A stretch of 64,000 bases of DNA. Source: Lentinula raphanica (taxonomy: Eukaryota > Basidiomycota > Agaricomycetes > Agaricales > Omphalotaceae). Numbering within the stretch: position 1 is the first letter of the stretch; every line of letters begins with the position of its first letter. Of the stretch, positions 10,657 to 21,114 are shown one piece after another. A model generated the notes under the pieces. It did not search any database, had not been told where the DNA came from, and saw only the letters and a program-made list of their open reading frames with translations. The DNA is taken from positions 62,001-126,000 of the forward strand of contig JANVFP010000042.1 of the NCBI GenBank assembly GCA_027919835.1. Reading direction: 5' to 3'. A program made the translations under genes and the position numbers.

Positions 10657-11169
10657 TTGACTCGCAGCAAAGCTCATTTCAGCCTTTATGTTTTGCTCAC
10701 GTTCCTTTGGACAGGTTTGATTCTAATCCTGCGAAAATTTGTCCTCAATCTCATTGGTTTTAACCTAGTTTTGGCTGCTTTCCAGTTCACCGAGGTCCCT
10801 AGAGCTTGCGCGAACCTTGTGAACATATCAGACAAAGCTGATTTGGGTCCCATCTCCTGTGTTCCAAGGATTGCAACTGGCGTTATTGCGTTACTCCTCA
10901 GTATTCTTTGTACGTGCTGTTCTTGTCAAATTCTCAATGAAGGGGACTCTGATTCTATTCAAAGCTCTTTTAACTGCCATCATGGTGTATCTCGACAGGG
11001 GAAGAGAGGAAGAATCGGAGAAGCGATTCGCATGAAGACAGTTAAGATTGTGTCTCTCTTCAGGTTGCTCCTACCATGTATTGTGTTCGGGGATATATGG
11101 GTTACAGATCGCTCTTTACTTATGCACTGGCAGCCGGCTCTTCCAGCTTCAGCAGTACTTTCTTTTTAA
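10657..11169 (+). CDS. Hypothetical membrane-protein reading frame
   Basis: About 170 codons open without an ATG at the 5' end. Hydrophobic stretches LYVLLTFLWTGLILIL, FVLNLIGFNLVLAAF and VIALLLSILCTCCSC suggest three membrane segments. There is no family I can name with confidence. It sits directly downstream of the truncated LIM/RhoGAP gene and converges on ETR1, overlapping its last exon by ~50 bp. It may be a piece of a larger spliced gene or a relic. Confidence 0.35.
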   Translation: MTRSKAHFSLYVLLTFLWTGLILILRKFVLNLIGFNLVLAAFQFTEVPRACANLVNISDKADLGPISCVPRIATGVIALLLSILCTCCSCQILNEGDSDSIQSSFNCHHGVSRQGKRGRIGEAIRMKTVKIVSLFRLLLPCIVFGDIWVTDRSLLMHWQPALPASAVLSF

Positions 11170-12592
11170 ACTTTCCCTCTGCCATCTCGGCAAATATACT
11201 TCTAACCTTCTCCGTAGCTTCCTCGTCGGATTCTTGTGAGCCAATAGTTATGATGGTGTTTTCAGGTGCTTTCAGCTGGGGATGAGTTGTCAGTTCCATG
11301 GCCAGCAATTGGAAGAAGGGGGGTATCGCACCTTGCCCTCTTTCATCATCTCTGCTAGTTTAGTAATTAAGTCGTCTTTCTCTGTTCTCGAATGTGTTCT
11401 CGACCAGTTTGTTTGCCAAAAACCATGCGAGGTGAGGTTCTTGAATATGTGGAGTGACGTCGGCAGCGAAAGCGGTTTCTTTGACATCGCACCGTAGGAA
11501 ACCAAGTGTGAGTCTTGACCGAGGAGTTTTGCCATAGCGGCGGTGGGGTCTCCTCCTACGCAGTTTAGAGCAAGCCGGATATCCTACATGATATAGTACA
11601 CATTTGTGGGTCAAACGAATCAAGAAAGGAAGTGAACGGTAGATTACTTTGCCGCCGGTCCATTCTTTAATTTTGCCACGGAGAGATCTGTCGTTGAGAT
11701 CGTCATAGGTTAGGACTTTGGTTGCACCAAGGCTCTCGAGATGTGTTACGAGGGGACCCATGTCATCTCTGGAAAGGTTCGAAATCAGAGACTCAGTAGC
11801 GGGAAAGGGATGTTATTTTACCGAGAACGAACGAAGTTTATAGTCTTGAGCCCTCTCTCTTTAGCAATCTGTATGACAAGTTGGCCAACCTGGGGATTTA
11901 TTCACATCAATAGATTTCTTCGAGATGAAAAGCAAGACCAACCGCACTGTTCGCACCGTTTTGAACGACCCAATCACCTTCCTGGAGTTTGACAAACCCG
12001 TCGAGCATGTTATACGCCGTCGTTGGGTTCACCTAGAATGACTATGTCGGAACAATACCTGGCGTGAAATCGAAAAACCTACTGTCATAGTCGCACCATG
12101 AGCTTCTGTTAACCCAGAGGCCGGAAGCTTTATGACACCGTGGAAAGGGACATTCCGACTCGTCGACCATGTACCCAATTGCGGCTGATCCATAACCACC
12201 CAATCACCGTTCTCCAATCCTTGCACACCTTCCCCGACATCAACTACTTGCGCTAATCCTTCATTTCCTCCAACAAACACAGGTTGGTCCTGACTTCCTA
12301 AGCCTGATGTTGCGATATTGGACGTCGGTTTGGGCCTAGAGGGATAGACTCCTTCAATAGTATTTATATCGGCTGGATTGATAGGTGATAGAAGAAATTT
12401 GAGATTCACAGTGTTTGGCGGAGGTGAAGGAAGTTTTGGGTATGTTATGGCACTGAGGACCTGAGCAGGATCACCATTTTGGGTGTATACTATGCAGCGG
12501 TTGAGCAAGGCTGAGGAAGTAGAGAAAGCGCGGCTTGAGGACTGAGAGATTATTCTTGAGAACATGGGAGTTGAAGATAGAGAAATAGGCAT
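11120..12592 (-). CDS. ETR1: Mitochondrial 2-enoyl thioester (enoyl-ACP/CoA) reductase
   Basis: NADPH-dependent medium-chain reductase of mitochondrial type II fatty-acid synthesis (Etr1/MECR), reducing the trans-2-enoyl thioester and feeding lipoic acid supply. Six exons (12592-12083, 12032-11943, 11889-11822, 11768-11648, 11583-11332, 11275-11120) join exactly to 398 aa, the usual size. The N-terminus (SRIISQSSSRAFSTSSALLNR) looks like a mitochondrial targeting sequence. The catalytic-domain features NPADINTIEG, GGNEGLAQV and NPTTAYNML are present, as is the Rossmann nucleotide-binding stretch QNGANSAVGQLVIQIAK, followed by NCVGGDPTAAMAKLL. All motifs are intact; introns are mostly 50-65 bp. 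Confidence 0.95.
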
Positions 12593-13456
12593 ATGACGTC
12601 TACGCGTTCCGTCCGGCGCTTAATTGATTGTTTCGTTAAGCGCTCAGTCCTATTCTTCCTCAACTTCCAAGTACTTCCAAGCTGAATTTCTATCCCTCTA
12701 TCTAATTCGTTACTTCCTCATGTGTTGAATTTTCACTCAGACAGATCTGCTGGCCACTGGTCTCAACATTGAGGATAATTTGGACAGACCGGGCGCTAAC
12801 AAGACTCTGCGGACTTCCGACTTGGCTGCCACCGTCTTTCTCTCGGGCCTGTGGCAATAATTATAAAGGCTCTGAGTCTAATCGTCATGAAACCAATCTT
12901 TGAATCCGGATTTTCCTTCTTTCCAAAAGCCTTCTGAATCCTGAAACGATTTCCCTCTTCCCGTTCCCCTTTTTCGTCAACTGGGCGAGCCTTCTGAACA
13001 TAGCTGACGTGCATCGTCGCATCATGTGGCGCTTGTAACAGACTGGGCGGATGTTATGCATCACATCGCACAGCTATAGGCACAGCCGACAATGGCAGGG
13101 GATGTTCTGGGATGCTGTGGTCGAGGCTCGAGCAAGGGCTGGCTGACATCTGCTGACATTCGAAAATTTCATCGTTGCGTGAGAATCGCGAAAATGGTAC
13201 GGTGCTGTTTATAAACCTGTATGTACTTGCTTTCGATGAGCTCTATATCTTCTTTCGCTGGTCGTTGAGGGCGTAATTCGCTGGTCGAAGGTACGACATC
13301 CTGTCCCTCAAATTTTCAGAAACTCATATGTTCTCTCGCGTCGACCAGCACATTCTCCCATTCGAAGATCTCATCCTTCGTGGAACCCCAATTTTTACAC
13401 TAAAACAATCGTCCGATCGCTTATCTTGAACGAACGACATTCTCTTGGTGCCAAAA
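12593..13456. other. Intergenic / upstream region of ETR1 and of a secreted-protein gene
   Basis: No gene seen. It separates two divergently transcribed genes and contains a TATA-like box at 13210-13215. Confidence 0.5.
13210..13215 (+). promoter_or_regulatory. TATA-like box
   Basis: TATAAA on the plus strand, about 240 bp before the ATG of the secreted-protein gene at 13457. Position relative to transcription start is unknown. Confidence 0.35.
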
Positions 13457-14273
13457 ATGCGACTCCGTCTTTGTTGCAAAACAGCATCTCTCAGTCTCAG
13501 CTTGCTCTCCATGATGTACACTGCTGCGGCACTCCCGATGAATCATCCTCATGTTAGTACGATTTCGTTGATCAGCGTGCTGTTCAATCGCTTTTTTTCC
13601 TGACGTATTTCGTATCAGAGCTCGCACACGACTGTTTCCTCGAGCTCAACTTCGTCATCCACCCACTGTGAATTCCAAACGTTTGCCTATGAAGCAGTTC
13701 CACAACCCTATACCGGGAGTTGTGATTGGACAGCTTACATCTGCCCGCGTGAGGGATCATCCTCGACATCCTTGAATTCAGACACAGTGGGGGTTTACGC
13801 AAACATCACGGCGGAACTGCAGCGGCGGAAATCTCTGCCCTTCAACACCTGTATCGCACGTCCGCTTCTGGCTCTCGTACCATCTTGGAGCAATGAGATG
13901 TCCTTTGTTTACCTTTTGCGACGTGGCAATCTGGTTCATAGTTTTTTTTGGCCTAACCAAGGAATCCAATCCGTTTGGGGCGGTTCTGGAAAGGTCAAGA
14001 TGAATGGACACGACTACACCATTGAGGTGACATTTGATGCAGATCTGAGACTTGAAAGGTTGTTGAACATGGCTAATGATACACACTTGACCCCTGTGGT
14101 GAGTAGTAGGATAGTCGAGGGAAATGTGAAAGAGTGTAACGAGCAGCTGATTTCGTTTTTTTCCTCTTTCTCAGCTTCGGCAAAATAATGGAACGTTTAC
14201 ATTCAGGTGGGAGAGTCACCAGATCGAGCCTGTCGAGGAAACACACAGGATCAATGGGAGTAACTTGTCGTAG
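13457..14273 (+). CDS. Small secreted protein, no known domain (224 aa)
   Basis: Exons 13457-13552, 13619-14098 and 14175-14273 join in phase 0 to 224 aa. Exon 1 (32 codons) is almost exactly a signal peptide (hydrophobic SLSLSLLSMMYTAAA, cleavage near AAA-LP). The mature protein has a Ser/Thr-rich start, then several cysteines (STHCEFQ, GSCDWTAYICPR, NTCIARP), and a probably beta-rich middle (VWGGSGKVKMNGHDYTIEV). Asn-linked glycosylation sites occur (NITAE, NDTHL, NNGTF, NGSNLS). No family recognised. The layout (signal-peptide exon, long middle exon, short last exon) mirrors the gene at 3572 although the sequences do not obviously align. It could be an effector or cell-wall protein; that is inference only. 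Confidence 0.82.
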
Positions 14274-15031
14274 TTGAATGTTTGCAGTAGGCCGACCTAG
14301 AGCGTGCGTTTGGTTCACTCGGATATTCGAGTTTTGGTACTGAAAATTCTACAGATTGCTCCTTGCTGTTCTCGTTAGCGGCGCCTCTGTCTAGTTGCTG
14401 TCCTTCTCCTTCTACTACCTTCTACTAGAATTCACGAAAATGCCATTTATCTTTTTACTTTGTTCTCGTCTCAACCTTCGTCCTAATCATGAGCGCGAAC
14501 TCGCTGTGGTCACGATTTCAAGGGCAAGTCCTCTGCTACCACCGAACAATTTTGTAGCAGCGACATTGCTTAGAATGTTGTGAGAGTGCATGTGCTGAAA
14601 ATTTCGATTGTTGGAGAGGGCAGTTGTTCACTTCAGCTTTCCTCATCCTGATCTTTGCCCCTAGCTTTTGCTAAATTTGCTTCCTTCCAAGTATCAAGCG
14701 TCTTCCTCCTCTTCACGTTTCCAGCATTTTTCACTCTATCCATGATGGTACTATGTATAAATGAGAGATGGATCCTGAAAGTTGCAATGACGGAAGTGAA
14801 AGTTGCAATGACGGAAGTGAAAGTTGCAATGACGGAAGTGAAACTTGCAATAGAAAAAAAGTAAAAATTTATTTCTGCATTTATATGGTGGGTTATTGGC
14901 TTGTACGTAGTCCGATTGGGGCTCTACCCACACAACTCCTAGTACATATCTCAAAAGTCAGCCTTTTCCATCATTGGGTTGATTATGAATGCGCTGCATT
15001 TGAGCTAATTATTGTACACTGCAACCACCTT
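14274..15031. other. Intergenic with 21-bp minisatellite
   Basis: No gene recognised apart from the repeat at 14777-14852. Confidence 0.45.
14777..14852. repeat. Perfect 21-bp tandem repeat (3 copies plus a partial)
   Basis: The unit beginning gaaagttgcaatgacggaag is repeated perfectly at 14777-14797, 14798-14818 and 14819-14839, with a diverged partial fourth copy to ~14852. As 21 is a multiple of 3, one plus-strand frame reads a repeated heptapeptide KVAMTEV, but nothing else supports coding. Confidence 0.9.
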
Positions 15032-15527
15032 CTATGGGTCCTCTTCATCCTTTCCCACCACTAGTCCCTTTGGTAGTGACTCATAAAGAAACAGCTCATT
15101 TAGTTTTGTCCCCCAGTAAAACTCCAATTCGATGTCAGACTTCTTTTTATCCAGCCATACATCGCCTCCCACAACTGTGAGCTGCTGCTTAACATCGGTC
15201 AGTTCAAATCCGAGCTGTAGAACCGTTGCTCTAAGATTGATCCGTTCAGCAATGCGGGCCTCGACGTCTGGGGGCACTGGAACCCGTTTACCAGATTCGA
15301 ATTCCGAAGTTCGAATTTTGACATAGAAATGCACATGATTCTACATGAATGAAAAGTCAGTTCAAAGTTCACATTACTTCATCTGGTTTGGACAAACGCA
15401 GAAGACTGAATAGCGGGCAGACTTGTCTCTGACTCGGATGAGGACTACTCACCGCAGGTGCAGCAAACACAGCACAAGCAAGAAACGAACACGAACACAA
15501 GAACAAATGGATAATGTCCAGGCGCAT
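15032..15527 (-). CDS. Small secreted protein, no known domain (127 aa)
   Basis: Two exons, 15527-15453 and 15340-15032, joined across a 112-bp GT-AG intron in phase 0, give 127 aa. The start gives a classical signal peptide (IIHLFLCSCSFLACAVFA, likely cleavage before APANHVHF). The mature ~105 residues carry no cysteine and mix beta-strand-like and charged segments (HFYVKIRTSEFESGKRVPV, DIELEFYWGTKLNELFLYE), ending VGKDEEDP. An upstream ATG extends the frame by 17 residues but would bury the signal peptide, so it was not used. Third gene in this window in which the first intron lies just past the signal-peptide exon. Family not recognised. Confidence 0.78.
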
Positions 15528-16699
15528 CTTCGATACGACACAATTCAACTTTTGTATGTACCTGTTGGAGGGATGCAAATAAAAACTCTGAACTCAAACA
15601 GATGAAGTAGGCCAAGTTCCAACATACCAACAGCAAGTTGATAATAAATGTTGATATAGTATAGCATGCCAAGAGAAAAAGGTTCAACAATGACTCATGA
15701 GTACGGTAGACGATGCTTCAGAGGGTACTAGTTGGTAAAGGGTTAACATACCGTAGACTAGATCTAGGCTGGGGTTTTCACAGGAGCAAGTGATGAATTG
15801 ACAATGAGTGATTATGAGAAGAGCAATAGAGATGTGGACCAGAAACTTCTTTGGCCAGCAAGGAAGTTTTTTTCGAGGGGACAGTGGGGAGGCAAAGATG
15901 GTTCCCGAGTGTTTATATGGCAAAGACACTAATAAATGCCATCCGATAGCGATTATACCTATCTTTCAATGTTTTGAAATTTGATAGCCGGCTTTGTATG
16001 ACGTGGTCGAACAGTTGTATAGGACGCAGTAGCATATGCAATGTACTATGTATGTACCAAAGGCAAAGGGCACCAACAGACCTCAGTAAGCGAGGGCACT
16101 GGCTGGAGTACTGATTGGTTGGTGGCAATGGGTTTGAAGGAGGAACAGTGAGGGACAGGACTCCAGGAGGAAACAGGGAGGATTCACTGGCAGGAAATGA
16201 GGGAATTTGGATTATGCTTGATCTGACTCGCTTGGAAGAATAGCTAATGAGTTGACTTGTAACCAGTAAGAGGAAAGTATGTTACAATGTGTCAGTGCTT
16301 TAGCGGAGAAACAGAAACCATTGAGTAAGAGACTAGAGTTTCCAAGCCTAAGAACTGTCCAGAATTCCCGAAAGTCTAGACTCGAGCCAGTAGTTTCGGG
16401 TGTGACAGTCTAAGATGAGCGCTGCGAGAAAGTGATTCCGCTCATGACGTCTCTGCCAGCAGCAGCAGCAGCCAGAGTGACTGGTTCGAGTCTACCGAAA
16501 GTCTTGCACAAGCTAAGTTTCTACGCAGTGCGAAGTTGATCATGTTGCCCGGCAGTGCACCCTAGGGCGCCCCGGTAGAGAGTGTGCAGGCAGTCAAAGA
16601 GATGTTCGATAGCGAGGAAGGTGCTTGCAAAGACAGATCGCCGCGTGTACATCGATCTTCTTTGTCTTCTTCTGCGTGACCAGAGATGTAAGTGATTAT
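15528..16699. other. Intergenic, no firm gene
   Basis: A minus-strand frame at 15929-15684 contains a hydrophobic stretch (VHISIALLIITHCQFITC) and could be an upstream exon or an independent short peptide; support is weak. A short CAG repeat lies near 16460. Otherwise nothing seen. Confidence 0.4.
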
Positions 16700-17820
16700 G
16701 CTTGTCTATGCTTGTCGACTGGGTTGAAGAGCTTGAAGTCAAGAAGTTTGATACCGGCACGAGCCTTTGTCAGGTCACCAAGAGCGGCGACGACGGAGGC
16801 TTCGATAGTGTCCTGGTTCTCAGTACGAGAAGCATATGCGGCAGAAGATGAACTCGTCTTACCGGAACGAGAATGGTGGCACCAGCCAACTCTTCGATGA
16901 CAGTAACGATAGCCTTGTGCTTGGCGAGCTTGACTGCGAGCGTGACAGACAAGACAGTAGACAGAGCAATGGGGATAGCACCGATCAAAGGCACGAAGAT
17001 GTTGTTCAGTCCACGATGGTAGGAGAAGTGGAGGGGAGGGTAGAGAACGAGGATTTTTAAGACGAAAATATCGATGGACACAAGACAGAAAGACCTGATT
17101 TGAGCCAGGATCTTCTGCAAGTGACCAGTAGCGTCATCATCCTGTCCGACAAGTGAGGCGGCACGACCGAGGAAGTGTTGGCACCGGTGGAAATAACAAC
17201 ACCATCAGGTTCACCTTGTTTACAGGTGGAGCCCCTGGAGAGAGAGTTAAACATGAGTTGAGAAGAAGTCATATAAGCAACTTACGAGGAGTACTTTCTA
17301 AGCTTGAGGAAAAGATTCACCGGTAGGAAGAGATTTAGAGGTAATAGCAGCCTGGTCAATGGAGACGTTGATTGTCTCGGTAAGACGGCATTCTGCTGGG
17401 ACGATGCCACCAATTTTGAACGAGACCATATCACCGGGAACGAGGTCGGTGGACTCGATCTCAGACCAAGTTCCATTCCGTGTAACTGAAGCCTTGGGCG
17501 TAAGAATCCATAAGAGCCTTCACAGCGTTGCCAGCGTTTCGCTCCTCGTAGAAACCGATAGCGGAATCGATGAACAACAACAGGACGATACCAACGAAAT
17601 CCTGCCAGTTGGGCGACTGTCCTTCACCATTGGACGAAGCGAAAGCGCAGCTCACAAGAGAGGATTCGACATGAAACTGAAGAACTAATAACAGAAACTC
17701 AGTTTAGCGTCAAAGAGGGCAAAGAAAATACGAACTTGGAGGAATGGGTTCTGCTCTTCAATCTCGAGTTTGTTGGGACCAACAATCTGTAATCGACGGG
17801 TTGCCTCCTAGCCCATGTTC
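16700..17820 (-). pseudogene. Plasma-membrane H+-ATPase (PMA1-type P-type ATPase) pseudogene
   Basis: Successive minus-strand stretches match fungal PMA1 in order: RRLQIVGPNKLEIEEQNPF (~17800), [19 protein letters not shown] (~17600), DLVPGDMVSFKIGG, ECRLTETINVSIDQAAIT, GSTCKQGEPDGVVISTGAN (~17200), QKILAQIRSFCLVSIDIFV, TVLSVTLAVKLAKHKAIV and finally AAYASRTENQDTIEASVV with GIKLLDFKLFNPVDKH (~16710). They lie in different frames with in-frame stops. After IEELAGATIL the sequence jumps straight to the AAYASRTEN block, so the segment carrying the phosphorylated Asp motif DKTGT is deleted. The N-terminal cytoplasmic part and the nucleotide-binding/C-terminal half are also missing. Intron-like gaps remain, so it is a decayed genomic copy rather than a retrocopy. 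Confidence 0.88.
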
Positions 17821-18628
17821 CCTCCTCCTCCTCGTTGTATCAGCCTTGTCTTGTGGTCTTGGTCCTTCTCTTGTCATTTTTCTCTTATCTTGAGGGTCGA
17901 ATAGGCGGTTCGTTAAACTTTGGGCGCGGCGGAGTCAGATAGGCGAGGAAAGGCAACGAATGAGACCATGGAGGCTGAGGTGAACGCCATCTAATCTACC
18001 GGTTAGGTTCAAAACCCGGTCATAACCGGGATCTAATATTCTCACCTGGTGGCCGCTTACAATAGCCAGCCAATCAGATTGCGTATTTTGAGGACAAAGG
18101 AAGTTGTAGTTTACGGAAAACATCATTCTTCAACTTGTTGAATCTTCTTCTGGCTGATGAAAAAGTTTTTTCCTTCCTTACTCTCTCTCGTCCAGCTCTC
18201 GTCGGTCTTTTGGTTTTGTCGCCCTCCAGGCTTTTTCGCGATTTTCTTCGCTCATTCGTCTTCATTCGTGGTGCCTGGACTTGAAGTAGTAATTTTCTCT
18301 TCGTTTGTCCATTGCCCACTCAGCTTACATCCCTCAACTCAGAGGCTTATATACCTTCGTCTCGGTCTTTCTTCATACACAACAACTCCAAACTGCAGGG
18401 TGTGCATCCCTACCTGCCGCACTCATAGTACCCCAAACTCTGTTTTGGCCTTTCAAGCTCAGTAACTCGGTGAATATTCGATCGCTCCAGATCCTCCAAC
18501 TCTCGGCCGTCGAACACGTTGCTTCTCACTTCAATCTGGATGCGGGGAACGGCGCGTTCAATGGCAAACGGAAGGAGATTATTGGTAGTTCTACAGTATG
18601 CTAATGCCGCTCGTTCTTTAAAGCAGGC
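17821..18628. other. Intergenic / 5' region of the TET/JBP gene
   Basis: No recognised gene. Reading frames at 18157-18604 have no family match. They are probably 5' untranslated sequence with an intron (gtagtt donor near 18586, acceptor cag just before the ATG at 18629). Confidence 0.4.
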
Positions 18629-20117
18629 ATGGCTTCAGCCTCTGCAAGGACGGTAGGTCCTGAAACTCCTTCAATGACTTGCTTGTTCTAATATTGACTT
18701 AAGACACGCTCAGGTCGATCTTACTTGGAGTTCATCGCTGAGGATGATTCGAACAATATAGCAATTCTTCAAGTGCATTCTGAAGTAAACTTGGATAGTA
18801 TCGCCAAAAAGTCTATCGAATTCGAAGAGTTGGATGGTCCGAACCTCTTCATCTCGTTGAAGCCAGGATCTCTCAAACGAAAGCTCGATTCCGAAGCTGC
18901 AAACAACATTCACCCCGCTAAACGTCGCGCAGAAGAGAAGCCACCTCTTGGACCTGGCTCTGGACATTCAATTCAAGAGGTTTCAAACGTAGAACCCATC
19001 CGTACAGCGTTAGTAAGCGAAGAGTTGCCCATTGCTGAGGGTGGGTGGGTGGCCACCGACTGTGCCTACGTCGGTGCCAAGAAGGTTTACAGTTTAGAGG
19101 AATTGAAAAGTAAAGAGGGTTTCACACATATTTCGTGGTCAGGACAGTGCGTAAAAAAGATAATCTTCTGAACTCACGTACTCAACCTCTGTTTTGTAGG
19201 GACACCATTTTCGCTGAGGATTCCGAGACTCGAATAGTGCTTGTCGGTGTCGGTCAACCGAACAATGCTACTTACTGCCACGATGCCGAAGCTATGACCA
19301 ATCTTATGCTCAAGATTGGAGCCAACACTGATTGGACAAAGGATGAGTTGGAGTCAAGGCGGGGTAAGTTTGCATCCGGCACCTGTGGCTGGTCCTTCGG
19401 CAATGGTCAGCCATACCCTATGCGTCTCGGTGGTGAACGTCAAGAACTGATGGAAGCGTTCGTCTCGAACAAATGTGTCGAACGAGTTGCAGCTCACCAG
19501 AGCGGTCAGAACTTCTGTCTCTAACTTGTTCTCATCTCATCACTCATTGCCTCACAGATAGCTTTGCCCGTTATTTTCCAAAGGCACACGAGGAGTACCG
19601 ACGCCGTAACGAACAACTAAAGGAGAAAATCCCCGAGTTTGATGGAAACATCAAAGGAAGCGTCTTTAACGGCTGCACAGCGAACTTTGGCCCGAACACC
19701 TGGACCTACATCCATCGCGACACAAGGAATGCACCTGGCGCCTGCGCGATCACCGCTGGCGGCAATTTTGACTCAACGAAAGGTGGTCAGCTCGTCGTCT
19801 GGGACCTCCGCCTCATCTTCGACTTTCCTGCCGGATCGACCATTCTTCTACCATCAGCACTCTTCCGACACTCTAATATTCCTGTACGGGACGGAGAACA
19901 ACGCGTATCGTTCACTCAGTACACCGCTGGCGGTATTCATCGTTGGTTGGAGTACGGCGGTCGAACCGAAGAAGCTTTCGAAATCGAGGATCCGGAGGGA
20001 TACAGGAAGATGCTTGATGAGAGGAAAGGACGTTGGAGAAAGGCACTGGAAGTATTTAGTACTTACGATGAACTGAAAGCTTCTGGTGCGGTAGGATCGA
20101 CTCCGGGAACACGTTGA
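18629..20117 (+). CDS. Fungal TET/JBP-family 2-oxoglutarate/Fe(II) dioxygenase
   Basis: Predicted nucleic-acid base dioxygenase of the TET/JBP superfamily as found expanded in basidiomycetes; the best-known activity is oxidation of 5-methylcytosine in DNA. Exons 18629-18652, 18704-19146, 19200-19504 and 19558-20117 join to 443 aa. The C-terminal double-stranded beta-helix holds the whole active site: iron ligands H310 and D312 (YIHRDTRN), the GGQLVVWDLRL strand, PAGSTILLPSALF before the distal iron ligand H362 (RHSN), and the 2-oxoglutarate-binding R373 (GEQRVSFTQY). The N-terminal ~120 residues are variable and charged (KRKLD, AKRRAEEK), possibly nuclear. Exon 2 uses acceptor ...cttaag, the choice that keeps the frame; a downstream cag acceptor would not. 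No KDZ-type transposon, often linked to these genes, is visible nearby. Confidence 0.85.
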
Positions 20118-21114
20118 TAGGGAGCGCCTGGTGGGAGGGCGTTACCACAGGATGGAGCGGGAAGCATGGCGAGGGTTGACAGTGGACAAGCTGAATTACT
20201 TTTTCAAACTCGGGACATGATTTAGGTGTAGTGCTCATCTTCTTTCTGTCTTTTCTCTCGATGTTTTTTTTCCCTGTACGACTGACACGAAGCAGAGGCA
20301 GAGTGTTCTGGTCTGCCAGCAGAACCCTTGACCCTGACCAAGTGAAGTGAGCTCCATGGTCATGCTCTTCATATTATGGTTCTGGGTGGAATGCGTCAAG
20401 TGGTAGACCAACACGAAGCCTCGAGCTGAGTTGATGTCGCTTTGCTGTCTAATTTTTTTTTCGACGCTCATTGCAACCCTGTAAACGTTTGTGTGTACCC
20501 TCTTTTGTTTCGGACTGGGACTATATGTATACCCGTGTGGACTGGAGAATGTATCCTGTTTTTCTGACCTGAATCTGGACTGAAGATCTAAGGACCAAGT
20601 TATCAAGGCGCGAAGTAGCCACTGGATTGAAGACATTGAGCGAACTTCGAAGTCTCGAGCGGAAAGCCGAGTGAAGTCTCGACGCGAGTTCGATCATATA
20701 ATCTCATTCAGAGAGCTGGCTCTCTCTGCAGCGTCACAGCAAGGTTTCGTTCTTGACTTGGTCGTCTCGGGCCTTCAAGTTGAGCAAACATTTCGTCTTC
20801 AGGTGGCTTCACTGTACATAAGTACATAGATAGAATTCCATCGAACAGACATCACCGAACGTACTAGACTCAGATGGCTAGATACAATTCCGCACAAGCC
20901 TCTATATTATAGCTTCAAGCTCTCCCTGCCAAAGCTCACAGGATATTGACAAAATCGTCGCATCAAAATTGAGTGGAAGAGCCTTTGGGATGACCAGCAA
21001 AGCAATCGCGTTTTTTCGAACAGATTAATTGTATACAGTGAGAACGAATCTCGGGCCCATCTTTCTAGTCCGAATTACAGAATGTGAATAGGTAAGGATT
21101 ATTTGCGATGCATC
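20118..21114. other. Intergenic between convergent TET/JBP and GGT genes
   Basis: About 1 kb between two convergent genes. No reading frame with family resemblance and no repeat was seen. Confidence 0.5.

Noticed and set aside
15684..15929. Possible fourth signal-peptide gene on the minus strand
   Set aside because: The hydrophobic core is too far from the start and no supporting exon was found; more likely upstream non-coding sequence.
20235..20636. 133-codon minus-strand frame
   Set aside because: Lies in the 3' flank between convergent genes and contains no recognisable domain.
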